DNA of 64,000 nt. Origin: Brachionus plicatilis (lineage: Eukaryota; Rotifera; Eurotatoria; Ploima; Brachionidae). Positions 1-11,074 of the stretch are shown here, piece by piece. The stretch spans positions 194,224 through 258,223 of the forward strand of contig QEOQ01000522.1 of NCBI GenBank assembly GCA_010279815.1, read 5' to 3'. Under the pieces are notes generated by a model. The model was not told the DNA's origin. It did not search any database and saw nothing but the letters and a program-made list of their open reading frames with translations. Position 1 is the stretch's first letter, and each line of letters starts with the position of its first letter. Made by a program: the position numbers and the translations under genes.

Positions 1-11
1 TTTTTTTTTAG

Positions 12-3000
12 GAGCGGCCACAATCACCAGGTCTGGTAAAGACTAGTGATGAATTTAAAAATAACCACGCTAAAATTCAGACTAGTACGTCGACAACACA
101 GCCAATGGGTCAAAAGCAACAGCCGCCGCAATTATTGCAGACAGCTGGCAAAAGTGAGCCCAAACCCCTATTGCCCAATGTTGACTTTGACCAAGTTGAC
201 CAAGTGTCCAAATCGACACGGATAGAAACAAAACCGGTTGTTTCTAGTCCTGCACAAGTTAAAACTCCTAAACAAATCAAAAAAGCTAATATTCCGCAAT
301 TTCATTTTCCGAATGGCCGACCTGATCAGAAAATATTCAAAAACGACCAAGAAGCAATGAAACTGGTTAGTCTAGAGTTTAAGTTGTACAAAGATGGAAA
401 GCTAAGCAAAGACGATCTCGGCCAAGTGTGCAAAATAATTGGTCTGCCCAAGTACTGGAAATCTTTGCTTTTCAATGCATGTGCCACAGCATCTAAACTC
501 AACCATGTGACATTTTCCACTTTTGAGCAAACTTGGCAAAAGTAAATTTTGCATTTTTTTTCACTATGATATTTATTTTGTTAGCATTTTTAAATTTGGT
601 ACAAAAATATGCAAAAAAAAAATATTTTTTTACGCATTAGTGTGACTTATCTTCAAAAAAAAATATTAAAAAATTAATGTTAGACATCCTCACCAAAAGC
701 CATCATAAATAAGTCCATTCGACTTTTGTTTTACACTTAAACTAAATTCCTTAGAGCTTATATTTGGCGTGTTATTTTTTAAATAACTCTAATTTATGAT
801 TTTATCACTAATTTAACTTAATGATTATATTTTTGTAAAAAGTATGTTTAAAATTCTTATTCTATTAAACAATACTAATTTAAATTAAAATTTAAGATTT
901 AGCTCAATTCTCTTTATTCAAAATTTCTTTAAAACAAAATGTCAAACTATGGTCTATTTTTACTATTTGATTTCGGCTTTTGATTAAAAAAATCAATTAC
1001 CGAATTTTATAAATAGTGAAATTTTTATTTTATTTTATAAATAATTTAAAAAATAAAATGTCTAGAAAAAAATAAATTTACTGAGCTTTCGTTGTGCTTC
1101 TTCATGTTAATTGTCATTGCATCCGCCAAATAATTTTTATTCAGGATCATTCAATTCAATAATTTGATTTCTAAAAAAGAAACTTTTGATTTAAATAATT
1201 TTTATTCACACTCTAGGACAAAAAAAACAAATTAAGTAAAGTGGTTCTGTATTTTTAGAGATGAAATCAGAAATTTAGATACAAAAAGAATAAATCGTCT
1301 TTATCTTTCTTGCACTTTTTTTAATTGATTTTTAAAATCACACAGTTATTAAGAGAACACTATGTTAAATTAATAAATTCTTATTTTTTTCATTATTTAG
1401 GGAAATTTTTTGGTATCATTTTTAAGAATTACTTATTTAAAAGAAATTTTGTAAGTTATTTGTAAAGTGAAAAAGATTCCTTTTCATTTAAACAGCTAAA
1501 ACAAATGGCTTTGCCAAAGTCACCGTCACTCCGTTTCTCAACACTAGTCTTGAATTTAATTGACTGGCTAGATATTTAAAAAAATACAAATAATTAAAAA
1601 AAAAATTAAAAAACATTTTTTTACTTAAAAAATGAATAATTTAAAGTTTTAATTACTTAAATCTACGTATTGCGGTTTTGTGAAGTTCAGTACAAAAAAA
1701 TCAAAACAAAATGATAAAAAATTGAATAACTTTTTTGCTAAAAGTTCAAAATTAGTTCCGTAAATGCAACATGTTGCAACATTCAAAGTTACATCAACTG
1801 TCAAAGTCTGCTAATGATGTGCAAAACTCTGCAAAATGCATGAGTTTTGCAGACCTTGATAGGTGATGCAACTTTGAAAGTTGCACAATGTCGTAGTCAC
1901 GAAACTAATTTTTAACTTACAGAAAAAATTTTTTCAATTTTTTACTATTTATTTCTGTTCTTTTTATCATTTTGAACTGAATTTCGCAAGACCTTAAATG
2001 GCAAAATATTAAAAGTAAAAAAGGATTTTTTAGTTATTTTCCAATATATTTATTTTTCGTTTTTTTCAGTATCCAAAATAAATTTTGCTATTTTTTACTG
2101 AATTTTAAGTAAATTTACAGAGTTATTTAAAAGTAAAAAGTCGATTACAAGTCATTACTTCATTTTTCATTTTATATAAATCTATTAATTTTTGCAATAA
2201 ATGGGAAAATTTCACTACAAAAATTGAAGATAAAATTAGAAAAATTTAGTGGATTTAAGTTTTATTGAAACAATACCTTAACAATTCAAAATCGTTTAAA
2301 ATTTTACAATAGCACAAATACATACAATTTGAAAAAAATTACAGTTTAACATTTTGAATGGAATGATCACAACTTTTTTTTAGGCTAAAAATGGCTTATA
2401 TTTTTTGTAGTAGAAAAAAAATTTTTTTATAGAATTTTTATTTTCGAAAAGTAGAAAATAAAAATAGAAAAAACATTTTTTTTATGGAAAAATTATTTTA
2501 ATTGTAGAAAAAAATATACTTGTTCTTGGTCTTCCACGTAAATATTTCTAATATTTTTTTCTCAAAATTTTTTTATAAAATGACTAATTTTTCAATGATT
2601 TTATATTGATTGTTTAAAAAATCGTTGATTTTTAATTATTTTTGGGTTGACCGAGGATCGATTATTGCAGCCAATGCTCAATACTTTATTTGATGCTGGC
2701 GTAGATTTAGTTTGAATTGAAAGGTCTCATTCCGGTTTGTTGGCCTGAAGACGTTCACATTTGAAGGACAATTATTTTTGTGAAAAAATTCCATTATTTT
2801 TTCCTTATTTTACGAAAATTATCATAAATGAATAATAATTGGCGAAATTTAAAAATTAAAATTTCAAATTTGATTTTATTTTAGAAAAAAACCAAACACT
2901 AATTTTTACTTTTAATTTTCTATTTAATTTTTTATTTAATTTTACTTTTTACATCGCCTTTAAGGTGTCCATTGAAACAATAAATAAATAACATTAATTT

Positions 3001-4160
3001 ACACAAAATTCAGTAAAAAATAGCAAAATAAATTTTGAATTTGAAAAAAAATTTTAAAAAATTATTTCTTTATTAAAAAATTAATATTCAATAATGTTTT
3101 TCCATTTTTATGTAAATTTTTTCAACAATCATATCAAAACTGTCCAATAAAGCCAATACCATAGTGTAAAAATTCACCCTGTGTTAATTTTTTGTCTCTT
3201 AGGCTTAGTCAGCAATGCTTTGACCGAGTCACATTATTCATGAAACTGATAGCACCAAGCGCCAGCTACATTGTCTACGAAGACTGGGAACCGCTTCTCC
3301 AGGACATAGTCGACACTCACCCCGGACTTAAATTCCTGCACGACCACAAAGAATTTCACACTCGATACATCAAAACCGTGATAGCTCGCATCTTCTACGT
3401 TGTTAATCGGTCCTGGTCAGGCCGCATAACACCCATAGAGCTCAAGCGGTCAAATTTTTTGTCCATTCTGGAAAATCTCGAGACCGAAGACGACATAAAC
3501 CTAATAAGAGACTATTTTTCCTACGAGCACTTCTATGTAATCTACTGCAAATTCTGGGAACTGGACAAAGATCATGATCTGTACATTAGCAAGGAAGATC
3601 TCTTTAGACACAACAATTACTCCATAAATCCTAAAGTCATTGATCGCATATTCTCTGGCACAGTGATCAAGGGTCGCGACTGGCGCGAAGGTTTGATGAG
3701 CTACTACGACTTTGTTTGGTTTTTGATGTCCGAAGAGGACAAACGCAACCCCACAAGCATCGAGTACTGGTTCAGGGTGCTCGACATTGATGGCGATGGC
3801 ATCCTCAGCATGTACGAACTGGAGTATTTCTATTCAGAGCAAATGGAGCAGATGAGAGAACGACAAATTGAGTTTATGCCATTTAATGACCTGCTGTGTC
3901 AAATGTTGGACTTGGTAAAGCCCAAGGAAAGTGGAAAAATTCGACTCAAAGACTTGAAACAGTGCAAGATGGCAAATATATTCTTTGACACGTTTGTTAA
4001 CTTGGAAAAATATTTGGACTATGAACAGAAAGACCCGTTTGCTAATATTAGAGATTTGGACGGACCAGAGCAGTCCGATTGGGACAAGTACGCGGCTTTT
4101 GAGTATGAGAATTTGGTGTCCGAAGACGGAATTGGTGACAACCAAGAAGGGTACAAGTAA
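12..4160 (+). CDS. PPP2R3: PP2A regulatory subunit B'' (PPP2R3 family), 3' part
   Basis: Two exons, 12..541 and 3203..4160, joined by an intron with GTAAAT donor and TTAG acceptor. The exon ends supply two bases and one base of a single AAG codon, so the frame is continuous (495 residues plus TAA). The 5' end lies outside the window: exon 1 begins right after a T9-AG acceptor. The product is the targeting/regulatory subunit that directs the PP2A phosphatase core. Seen: the family's IPQFHFPNGRP start of the conserved domain, then LLQDIVDTHPGLKFL, NRSWSGRITPIELKRSNF, DYFSYEHFYVIYCKFWELD, EEDKRNPTSIEYWFR and LLCQMLDLVKP. Two EF-hand loops are visible, DKDHDLYISKEDL and DIDGDGILSMYELEYF; in this family they bind calcium. 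The C-terminal block NLEKYLDYEQKDPF and DGPEQSDWDKYA is also typical. The N-terminal part (Gln/Pro/Lys-rich) is variable. It cannot be assigned to the A, B or D paralogue from this fragment. Confidence 0.93.
1670..1992. repeat. Foldback/MITE-like element, arms about 150 bp
   Basis: The left half (about 1670-1815) and the reverse complement of the right half (about 1816-1992) are similar throughout. Both run from TTGCG, through AAATTAGTT(C/T)CGT and a GTTGCA/ACATCA block, to TCTGC near the centre. A third half-copy lies at about 42365-42512, where the core CAACTGTCAAAGTCTGCTAA recurs exactly. The arms are imperfect, so this is an old copy. No clear target duplication was found. Confidence 0.65.
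2941..2992 (+). repeat. Possible LINE/SINE 3' tail
   Basis: A short GC-richer block with the self-complementary core CGCCTTTAAGGTG is followed by CAATAAATAAATAAC. The stem-loop plus AATAAA-type tail matches the pattern of other retroelement tails in this window (5050-5115, 18905-18980, 40070-40110). The body of an element is not recognisable upstream. Confidence 0.35.
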
Positions 4161-4860
4161 AATTTTAATTTTGTTTGTCTCTTCTTAAGAATATTTAAAA
4201 ATAATTTAAAAAATCAAAAATCTTAAGGCACCGAGATTAATTTAAAGGAAAAAATTTTAGGCCCTCGGGTCTTTGATCATAATTAAACTTTAATTCTATA
4301 AGATTTTTAATTTTTTTAAAATTAAACATAATTTTATTAATATGATTGTTATTTTAATTTAAAAAACGAAGTGACTTTAACGTCCAAAATTTTGGTTCTT
4401 CTGAGGCTTCAGGTTCTAAAACCAACTTAAAGCTACGAGAAAAATGCCCGTAAGAACCAAAATTTTGGATTCGATTTAGCTGTATTTTGTTCTTTTTTGG
4501 CATAATTAAGTATTTGATTAAGCAAAAATGAAGGATAAAAAAAAATTTTATTAATTTTTTCAAATTTTCAATAGTCAAATTTTTTTTAAAAGTAAGACTT
4601 ATACATATACATACTTTTGACAATTAAAAAACTCATTGAGTCCCTGTAGCGGGAAAAAATTTTTTTCAAACCCCTCCCTAAAAAATTGGCATATTTTTTT
4701 AGTAATTTTCAAATTTAATTAAATCATTAAAAGTTTGCTAATTACCTAAATAATTTAAGAAATGCTCATCTATATTATTTGGTACTTAAAACATTAATTA
4801 AGACCTCGATTTAATTAATAAATACAAAATTAGTTTATTATAAGTAGTAGCAGTTGTAGT
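4161..4860. other. Intergenic, no gene seen
   Basis: AT-rich spacer after the PPP2R3 stop. The one structured item is a perfect 17-bp inverted repeat, 4383-4399 against 4452-4468, whose arm CCAAAATTTTGGTTCTT is itself partly palindromic. Confidence 0.7.
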
Positions 4861-4874
4861 AGTATCTGAAGTAT

Positions 4875-5115
4875 GAAAAATGATTTAAACTAACTACTTT
4901 TTTTTTTTTATAATTTTTAAATGACTATTTATGATGAAAATTAACTATATTTAGAAAAAAATTGTGAACTTAATTTTATTTAACTAAATTACTTTTTTTT
5001 TGTATCTTCTATCTTAAACTATTATACTATGTAAAAATATAAACAATTTCCATATAAGCTGACTAAAACAGCCTCGGCTGGGGTCATTTAAATAAACTTT
5101 TAAAAAAAAAAAAAA
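4875..5115 (+). mobile_element. 5'-truncated non-LTR retrotransposon tail with 14-bp TSD
   Basis: The insert ends in a stem-loop (CAGCCTCGGCTG), AATAAA (in ATTTAAATAAAC) and a 14-base poly(A) tract. It is bounded by direct repeats AGTATCTGAAGTAT at 4861-4874 and 5115-5128 (one A is shared with the tail). This is the signature of target-primed reverse transcription. Only about 240 bp of the 3' UTR is present. It sits inside the 3' flank of the minus-strand RT pseudogene at 5169-6112, so it is the younger insertion. Confidence 0.8.
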
Positions 5116-5168
5116 GTATCTGAAGTATAGATATTTCTATCTAAACTAACGCTCAAAAGCGTTTAGCC

Positions 5169-6112
5169 TTACAAACTAAGGCTTTGGCAGACTTTGCTTT
5201 TCACCATTCCAAAAACTTCATTGCCAATGACTGCTTTGAAGCTATTTATTGTTTGCGCACTAACAGCATTAACTGATAAGCTATTCCATAATTTTACGCA
5301 GCGATTTGTTAAGAAATTATATCTTAAAGAGCCTCTGCGATTTATTTCTCGGACCAGTCTATCGTCATGTGGTCTTCTTAGGCTTTTGACACTACAAGCG
5401 AAATTGATTCCATTAGTTAAAGATACTTTTTCAAAACCTTTTAAAATTTTGTATATTTGAATTAAATCCCCCCTTAAACGACGATCTTCAAGTTTCATAA
5501 GCTGTAAGTATTTCAATCTATCTTCATAAGACTTGGTTCTGGTATAATCAATCAGTTTTGTCGCTCTTCTTTGCACTTTTTCAAGAATTATAATGTCTTT
5601 TTTTAAATGCGGACTCCAGGTTCCTACTGCATACTCCAGATGGGGTCTCACAAGTGATGTATAGAGAAGTCTTAATGATTCTCGGCTAAGGTTTTTAAAA
5701 GAATTTCTTATTTGACCCAGTATTCGGTTAGCTTTCATAGCTGCCACAGTACATTGTTTATTCCATTTCAAATCATTTGTAATAAAAACACCCAAATCCT
5801 TTTCTTCTGTTATCTCCTCTAGTAGATGAGATATATTTTGGTTTGATAATAAGTATTTGGCTTTTTCTTTTCTCTTCCCTAAATACATTGCCTTAAATTT
5901 GTTCAGGTTTAGATTTGTTGACCATTTTTCTGTCCATTCCATTAGGAGATCGAGGTCTTTCTGAAGTTCTAACGATCCTACGTCAGAAAATTCGGAGATA
6001 CCAATTAATTTTAAGTGTTGAAGCTCTCAAGGAGATCATTGATATAAATTATAAACAAGATTGGACCAAGTACGGATCCTTGTGGCACTCCGCTTGTAAC
6101 AACCTGCTATAA
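5169..6112 (-). pseudogene. Non-LTR retrotransposon reverse transcriptase, decayed
   Basis: Minus strand. The 5' portion (about 6030-6112) encodes [14 protein letters not shown] and then FIIYIND, the RT palm segment before the catalytic FADD/YADD. The catalytic block is missing: after a short out-of-frame stretch the frame resumes at LQKDLDLLMEWTEKW. An open 257-codon stretch (5169-5942) then carries the thumb/C-terminal part of CR1/Jockey-like LINEs: EEKDLGVFITNDLKWNKQC, ANRILGQIRN, LVRPHLEYAVGTWSPHLKKD, LEKVQRRATKLI, RRLRGDLIQIYKI and NFLTNRCVKLWNSL. The missing active site and absent 5' half mean it cannot be autonomous. A second LINE fragment is inserted in its 3' flank. Confidence 0.85.
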
Positions 6113-6276
6113 GTTAAAAGCATTAAAATTTAAAAATCTATTTTATCAACTGATTGAGAAAATATTTTTTTTAAATCTACTTAACATGTAGGGAATGTTA
6201 TTTTAAAATTATTTAAATTAATTCAAAAATTAATTTTGATATCTAAAGATAGCCTCTGTGAATTGAAATGACATTT

Positions 6277-6545
6277 TTAATTGATCACCAACTTCAAGAT
6301 GCCTATTCTATTGCTTTTTGAGGCAGCAGAACACACTTGAGAGTGCCATATGAGGTCGTCTTGAATCCAAATTCCCAAATCTTTCTGAATACGGGATCTT
6401 GCGAGAACATAAAATTTACCATTAACTAAATAAGTCATAACATATTCATTAAGAATCACTTGATTTCGACTAAAACTCATAATATCAAATTTTCCAAAAT
6501 TTAAATCCATGGACCACTCATTAGACTTTATAATGTTTTTTTTTT
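6277..6545 (-). pseudogene. Second RT fragment (post-catalytic segment)
   Basis: Minus-strand reading gives EWSMDLNFGKFDIMSFSRN, then RIQKDLGIWIQDDLIWHSQV and CSAASKSNRIGILK. This corresponds to the LINE segment just after the RT active site, seen also in the neighbouring element (EKDLGVFITNDLKW, ANRILGQI). It is a short, diverged relic. Codons further 5' (6546-6615) look non-coding. Confidence 0.7.
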
Positions 6546-6619
6546 TTATTTTAATTACAATTGTAATTGTATAAACATTTCGAAACTTTAATTGAATTTG
6601 TATCCATCCGCACAATAGT

Positions 6620-8092
6620 GAAAGGAGTTTTGTTACTCAAAGCCATTACAAAAAATAAAAAAAAATTAGACTAATTTACTAATAGTTCTATATCATCTTG
6701 AAATAACTTAAATAATACATTTCGACTATTTCGATCATTATAAAGATTGAATATTTTTTTGAATTTAATTAACAGAGTCAATAAAAAAACTTTGTCATGC
6801 TATGTTAAGGCATAGATTGTTAAAAAAAATTATTTAAAAATTAATTTAAATCAAATGATTGATAATATCATAGATACAATTTTCATAAAATTAAATTTGA
6901 AATTTTTTTAAAAAAAAGACTCGAAATTTTATTTTATTATTTAATAAATATTTTTCAAAATTTTTACTAAAACCATGAGTTGCAGACTGTACCTATTAAA
7001 GCTTGTTAATTTAATACAATATGAGCTAAATTAATTAATATTAGCAGTATCTAAAAGTAAAATAAAATTCGATAAAAAATTTTCTATTCTTTTGTTTTAT
7101 CAATCTACTTGACTGCCTTTTTTATTTATTTATTTGGTGGCTTCACATTATTCATATCATTTCATTCATTCGCTCATTCCCAAATGAATTACATTTTAAT
7201 AAGTTTTTTTTGTAATTTATTAATTAATCTATGAAAAAATTGTTCAAAATTCAAGATTTTTAATTTGATTTGTTGTAAAAAGATGCTTCAAAGCATCGTC
7301 TAGATTAGAGATGGAAATGCCGAAAAATTTTTTTTTCCTTTTTTTAATCAAAATTTATCAATTATTAAAATAAAAAAATTTAATATTTTTCAAAATTAGC
7401 AACTATGATGAAGACTTCGACGAAGAGCCAATGATGTTTGGTAATCAAAATGGAATCGATTCGAACTAACGAAGAAATGTGGATTGTAGTTGATGCAGAA
7501 AAGTGTGCATACATGCCGGTGATTATATCCGGAAATAATTGAATTTCAAGCTTAAAAAAATTCTAAAAAAATCAAAAAAATTTGACCAAAAAAAAATATT
7601 ATTTTTTTGTATATTTTTGTACAAATTTTGACTTTTAAGCGAATGTAGCCTTTAATTTAAGAGATGTTAGCCGATTCAATGAAAATGATCGGCCGCTAAT
7701 GGTTGTATTTTAAAATGAGATTTGATGACATAAACAAATTTTATTAATAGATACGGTTTTATTCGTTTTAATCGAATGTAGCCGGCATTCGTATTTAGTT
7801 TAATTTAGGATATTCTTTTATATTCTAATTATTTTTTCTTAAACATTATTAATATAAATTTATATATTTATTTTAAAGAAAATAATTCAAAGGTTGTTAC
7901 TATTTGGTGCTTTATTTTTTAAACATTTTTGGTCAATAAAATGATTCAAAATCTATTCATCTATTTAATTTTGTTTTTTTTATTTTGATGGATAAAGAAA
8001 GACTACTGACAATCAACCTATACAAAATAATGAATCAATTTTTAAGATTTTTTTCAATTTTTTTTCTAATTGAGTCAAAGTAAAGATAAAAA
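6620..8092. other. Gene-poor spacer
   Basis: AT-rich sequence with no intact gene. It holds one candidate orphan 3' exon (7400-7469) and short GC-richer patches near 7470-7545 and 7640-7790 (GAATGTAGCC occurs twice), none with a usable frame. Confidence 0.6.
7400..7469 (+). CDS. Candidate orphan terminal exon, acidic tail
   Basis: After a TTTTTCAAAATTAG acceptor-like run comes a 22-codon frame, NYDEDFDEEPMMFGNQNGID plus SN, ending in TAA. The base composition is clearly less AT-rich than the flanks. No upstream exon could be identified, so this may be a gene relic or chance. Confidence 0.25.
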
Positions 8093-8093
8093 G

Positions 8094-8257
8094 GTTTGAT
8101 CATTGAATTATGAAATTAATTTTAAAACCCTTGAAAATAAAATTTCAGAGGTTGCTGCTGTTTAACTGAGACTCCCAATTAACCCCATGTTATCGGAGCC
8201 TCAACGAGAAAAAAAAATTCTTGAACTTTTTTTAAGTGTCGAAAACATATAAAAATT
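8094..8257 (+). repeat. Dispersed repeat, copy A (pairs with 47624-47784)
   Basis: About 165 bp that matches, in reverse complement, 47624-47784. Shared blocks include TTTGATCATTGAA, TTCAG(A/G)GGTTGCT, a C-rich core (GAGACTCCCAAT here, GAGACCCCCAAA there), ATCGG, and AGAAAAAAAA. Each copy lies near a fragment of the same SWIM-finger coding sequence, which suggests they are terminal repeats of one transposon family. Confidence 0.6.
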
Positions 8258-9442
8258 TATCTTAATTTTTTATCAAATTATACACTTATTTTCTTACCTA
8301 TCTTGAAAATATTTGATATGTAAAATATTTGTCTGATAAAATTAAATCTTAATAATAATAATAACAATAATAAAAAAAGTTAATTAGTTAATACATTTAA
8401 ATGGCACATTTTTTGACAGACACTGTGTTTAGCAGTGCTTTATCTCTGAATTATTTCGTTTTTATTTCTAAAATAAATTTTACTTTGAATTTTTTTGATT
8501 GATTTAATAAAATCAATTATAAGGTTCAATGTCAAAAAAGATAAGATGCCAAATTTAAGAAAATCCATTTTAAATTTTAATAAAATTTTTCAATTTTTTA
8601 TAGTTAAATTTTTTTTATACCAATGTTCATTTTGAAAAATATTATTAATGTTTTATTTGAAAAAAATTTCTCTTCCCCGAAAACAGCTCTCAACTTCACT
8701 CTCTTTAATTCTTTTGATAAATGATAAGGAAATAAAAATGTTAAAATGAAAATTATATTGGTTAATTTCATAAATTCTTTAAGATCTGAAGTGTAACAAT
8801 TAAAAAAGTGTATTCCATATACGATAGCTCATCTAAATCATGCAGCAGATAATGAATGTGATGGGTGAGACTTAAAAACAAATAAATAAAGTGAAACTAA
8901 TAAAACAGCGTATAAAACTAAATATCTAAAATATCAAAATTTTAAATGCTACTAAATGTCTTCTTAGCTTTTTTAATTGATTTTCATTTTAATTTTTATG
9001 ATCTTAACTTTTTTTAATAAAAAAAAATTAAATCTAAAGGATTAATTAAAAAAAAAATATCTAGAAAATTTAAAAGGTCAGTAATTAGACAGTTTACTTG
9101 TTTTTTAGCAAAAACTTCATTTTAAATGAAAAAAGAAAATTTTTTTATTAAAATTGTTTACTTTTATTTTTAAAATTTAATTTTTATTTAAAATATTAAT
9201 TTATTTTCAAATTTTAACAAATACATTTCATCATTTTAAATAAAGAATTCTATTTTTATGCGTGAATAACATTTTTTGTGCATTTTAATCTCCCTTAATT
9301 TTTTTTATCCTCACCCGATTTTGAGCTTCTTAGCGAAAGTCAAGAACTTATTCGTTAAAGAGATTAAATGTCGGTTTTCTTCTCATACTTTTCAGAATTC
9401 ATCGATAAAATTTTCATCAATTTAATCAATAGATTCAATTCA

Positions 9443-9605
9443 AGAATGGTATTGTGATTGTAAGGCTGGTGCAAGAGTGTTTGGTACATGTGCACATGTA
9501 ACAAGATTCATATGAAATCTTGGGCATGAAATTTTTAACAAAGAAAAATTATTATCAAACATTTTGATTTAATCGAAAATGATCCTGAAAATCTTATCAA
9601 ATGAC
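9443..9605 (+). pseudogene. SWIM zinc-finger transposase-like fragment
   Basis: The frame gives EWYCDCKAGARVFGT, then CAHVTRFI, a TGA where a Trp is expected, then NLGH. The CxC...CxH spacing is that of a SWIM zinc finger; such fingers occur at the C-terminal end of Mutator-like and related transposases. After a frameshift, LIENDPENLIK follows. A second copy at 47363-47437 confirms this is a repeated coding unit. Broken and partial. Confidence 0.6.
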
Positions 9606-10024
9606 AATGAAAATTTATGAGACCGAAAAAAATAAATAACTAATTTAATTTTCATTTATTAATTTTTCTTTATTCATTATTATTTATTAAAAGAATTTTT
9701 GTTACAAAAATCTAAAAATTAGCTGCCTCTTTTTACAACAAATGGAAATTAGGAAAAATAATTTTTTTGAGACAATTTGATTCAAAGAAGAACCATCATA
9801 GCAGAAATAGGAATACGAAAAATTTTGTAAAATAATCAATTAAAAAAAATAGCTAAAAAAATATTAATTTGATTTCAAATGCAAAAATAAAAATTAATTT
9901 ATTGATATTTTTAGCTATTTCAAGTAGAATAAATAAATAAAAAAAATCCGAGTCTTTCTCTAATTGTTTTAAAATTCCAATCTTGCTGACAACACTTTCT
10001 ATTTCTGACTCTTGGTAAATTTAT

Positions 10025-10078
10025 TTTTATTTATTTATTTATTGAATTGAATTAACCTCCTCTAAGGATAAGTAAAAA
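10025..10078 (-). repeat. Possible LINE/SINE tail, minus orientation
   Basis: TTTATTTATTTATTTATTG followed by AATTAACCTCCTCTAAGG. On the minus strand this reads as a short structured block ending in (AATA)n, the pattern of the tails at 18905 and 22150. No element body was recognised. Confidence 0.35.
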
Positions 10079-10150
10079 AATAAAAAAGAGATAAAAATAA
10101 AATTAAAATTTTTTGTGTTTTTGTATTTTTTTAAAAAATGAAAAATTATT

Positions 10151-10285
10151 ATCGTATTCCCTCGTTCGATATTGCAGCCTCAGAAAGCGAAACACAACTT
10201 TAATAAACACCATTTCGCCCATGTTAAAAAATTCTTAACTTACACCGCTTGCGTCAAAGTTGTGTTTCGAGTCTTGGCCCACGTT
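10151..10285. repeat. MITE-like inverted repeat with shared CGCCCATGT block
   Basis: Inverted arms CGAAACACAACTTT (10188-10201) and AAAGTTGTGTTTCG (10256-10269) flank TTTCGCCCATGTTAAA. The left end, TATCGTATTCCCTCG, resembles TACCGTATCCCCTTG at 19153 and TACCGTATACCCTTG at 57394. The CGCCCATGT block recurs at 23074, in reverse near 23310, and at 57470. Confidence 0.5.
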
Positions 10286-10515
10286 GAAAGTAAAGATTTT
10301 TAAATTTAGTTCGGCATTTAAGCTTGAGATTTTTCCAAAAAATAAAAAATAAAATAATGATTTTTCTAATTTTTCTTGGTATTCAATTAACAGCGCTGGG
10401 TCAAATGTAAAATTAAAAAATTAAAATTATTTTTTGACAGAAACTCTTTTGTTAATGCTGCATTAAATTAAAAATCTTTACTTTTAAGATTCCTTTTAAG
10501 ATTCAATCTTTACTT

Positions 10516-10850
10516 TTAAGTATCGAAACTATTGAGTGAAACAGCATTTACAGCTCTTGTTGACAAACCATTCCATATATCCACCACCCTATTAGTTAAG
10601 AAATTGAAACGTGGAGGACCCTTCTTGGTCAGTTCTCTCACTAGTCTTTTGTCATGTCTTCTTAAATTACCAGCTGGTCCTGTTGTTGTTTTTGCATAAT
10701 TAATTCCATTTATTAAATTTATATTTTCCATACATTTGACTAGTTTGTACATTTGGATTAAATCACCTCTTTTTCGCCTCTCTTCAAGGGTTGTCAAATT
10801 TAAAATCTTTAGCCTTGATTCATATGGAATATTTTTTAGACATATTTTTT
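10516..10850 (-). pseudogene. RT C-terminal fragment of a non-LTR retrotransposon
   Basis: Minus strand. NIPYESRLKILNLTTLEERR, RGDLIQMYKLVK, NLRRHDKRLVRELTKKGPPR and FNFLTNRVVDIWNGLS align with the C-terminal part of the RT relic at 5169-6112 (RRLRGDLIQIYKI, NFLTNRCVKLWNSL). The family is the same but the copies have diverged. The open frame starts inside an unrelated palindrome (10868-10920), so the true homology starts around 10850. Confidence 0.8.
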
Positions 10851-10865
10851 GATAACTAGAGATTT

Positions 10866-10925
10866 TTTTAAGTCTAAAGTCTTTAGTCAAGTATAGTTAT
10901 GACTTTAGACTTAAAAAATATCTTT
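10866..10925. repeat. Palindrome TTTAAGTCTAAAGTC
   Basis: Inverted arms TTTTTTAAGTCTAAAGTC and GACTTTAGACTTAAAAAA meet around TTTAGTCAAGTATAGTTAT. It abuts the RT fragment on its upstream side. It resembles the AAGTC-rich hAT-type MITEs of this window but has no CAGAG ends. Confidence 0.5.
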
Positions 10926-11074
10926 AATTATGACTAGACTTATAAATGTAAAAAGTTAGATATAAGTCTTTTTGGATTTCTTTTTGATTTTTGTAATTTT
11001 TTTAATTCAATTGAAAAAAATTTATAACAAATTCTCTAAATTGTACATAGTTTTTAGAAATGATCATTGTAAAA

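Larger units (their letters stand above)
542..3202 (+). other. Large intron of the PPP2R3-type gene
   Basis: This 2661-nt intron is almost pure A/T tract and holds no host coding signal. It contains a foldback element (about 1670-1990) and a possible LINE-type tail near 2945-2990. A slightly GC-richer stretch at about 2641-2775 has no long frame on either strand. The ends are GTAAAT and TCTCTTAG. Confidence 0.85.

Noticed and set aside
3834..4145. Minus-strand ORF over the PPP2R3 exon
   Set aside because: Antisense shadow of a conserved exon.
4354..4623. 89-codon minus-strand ORF
   Set aside because: It crosses a hairpin (4383-4468) and poly-A/T tracts; composition is non-coding.
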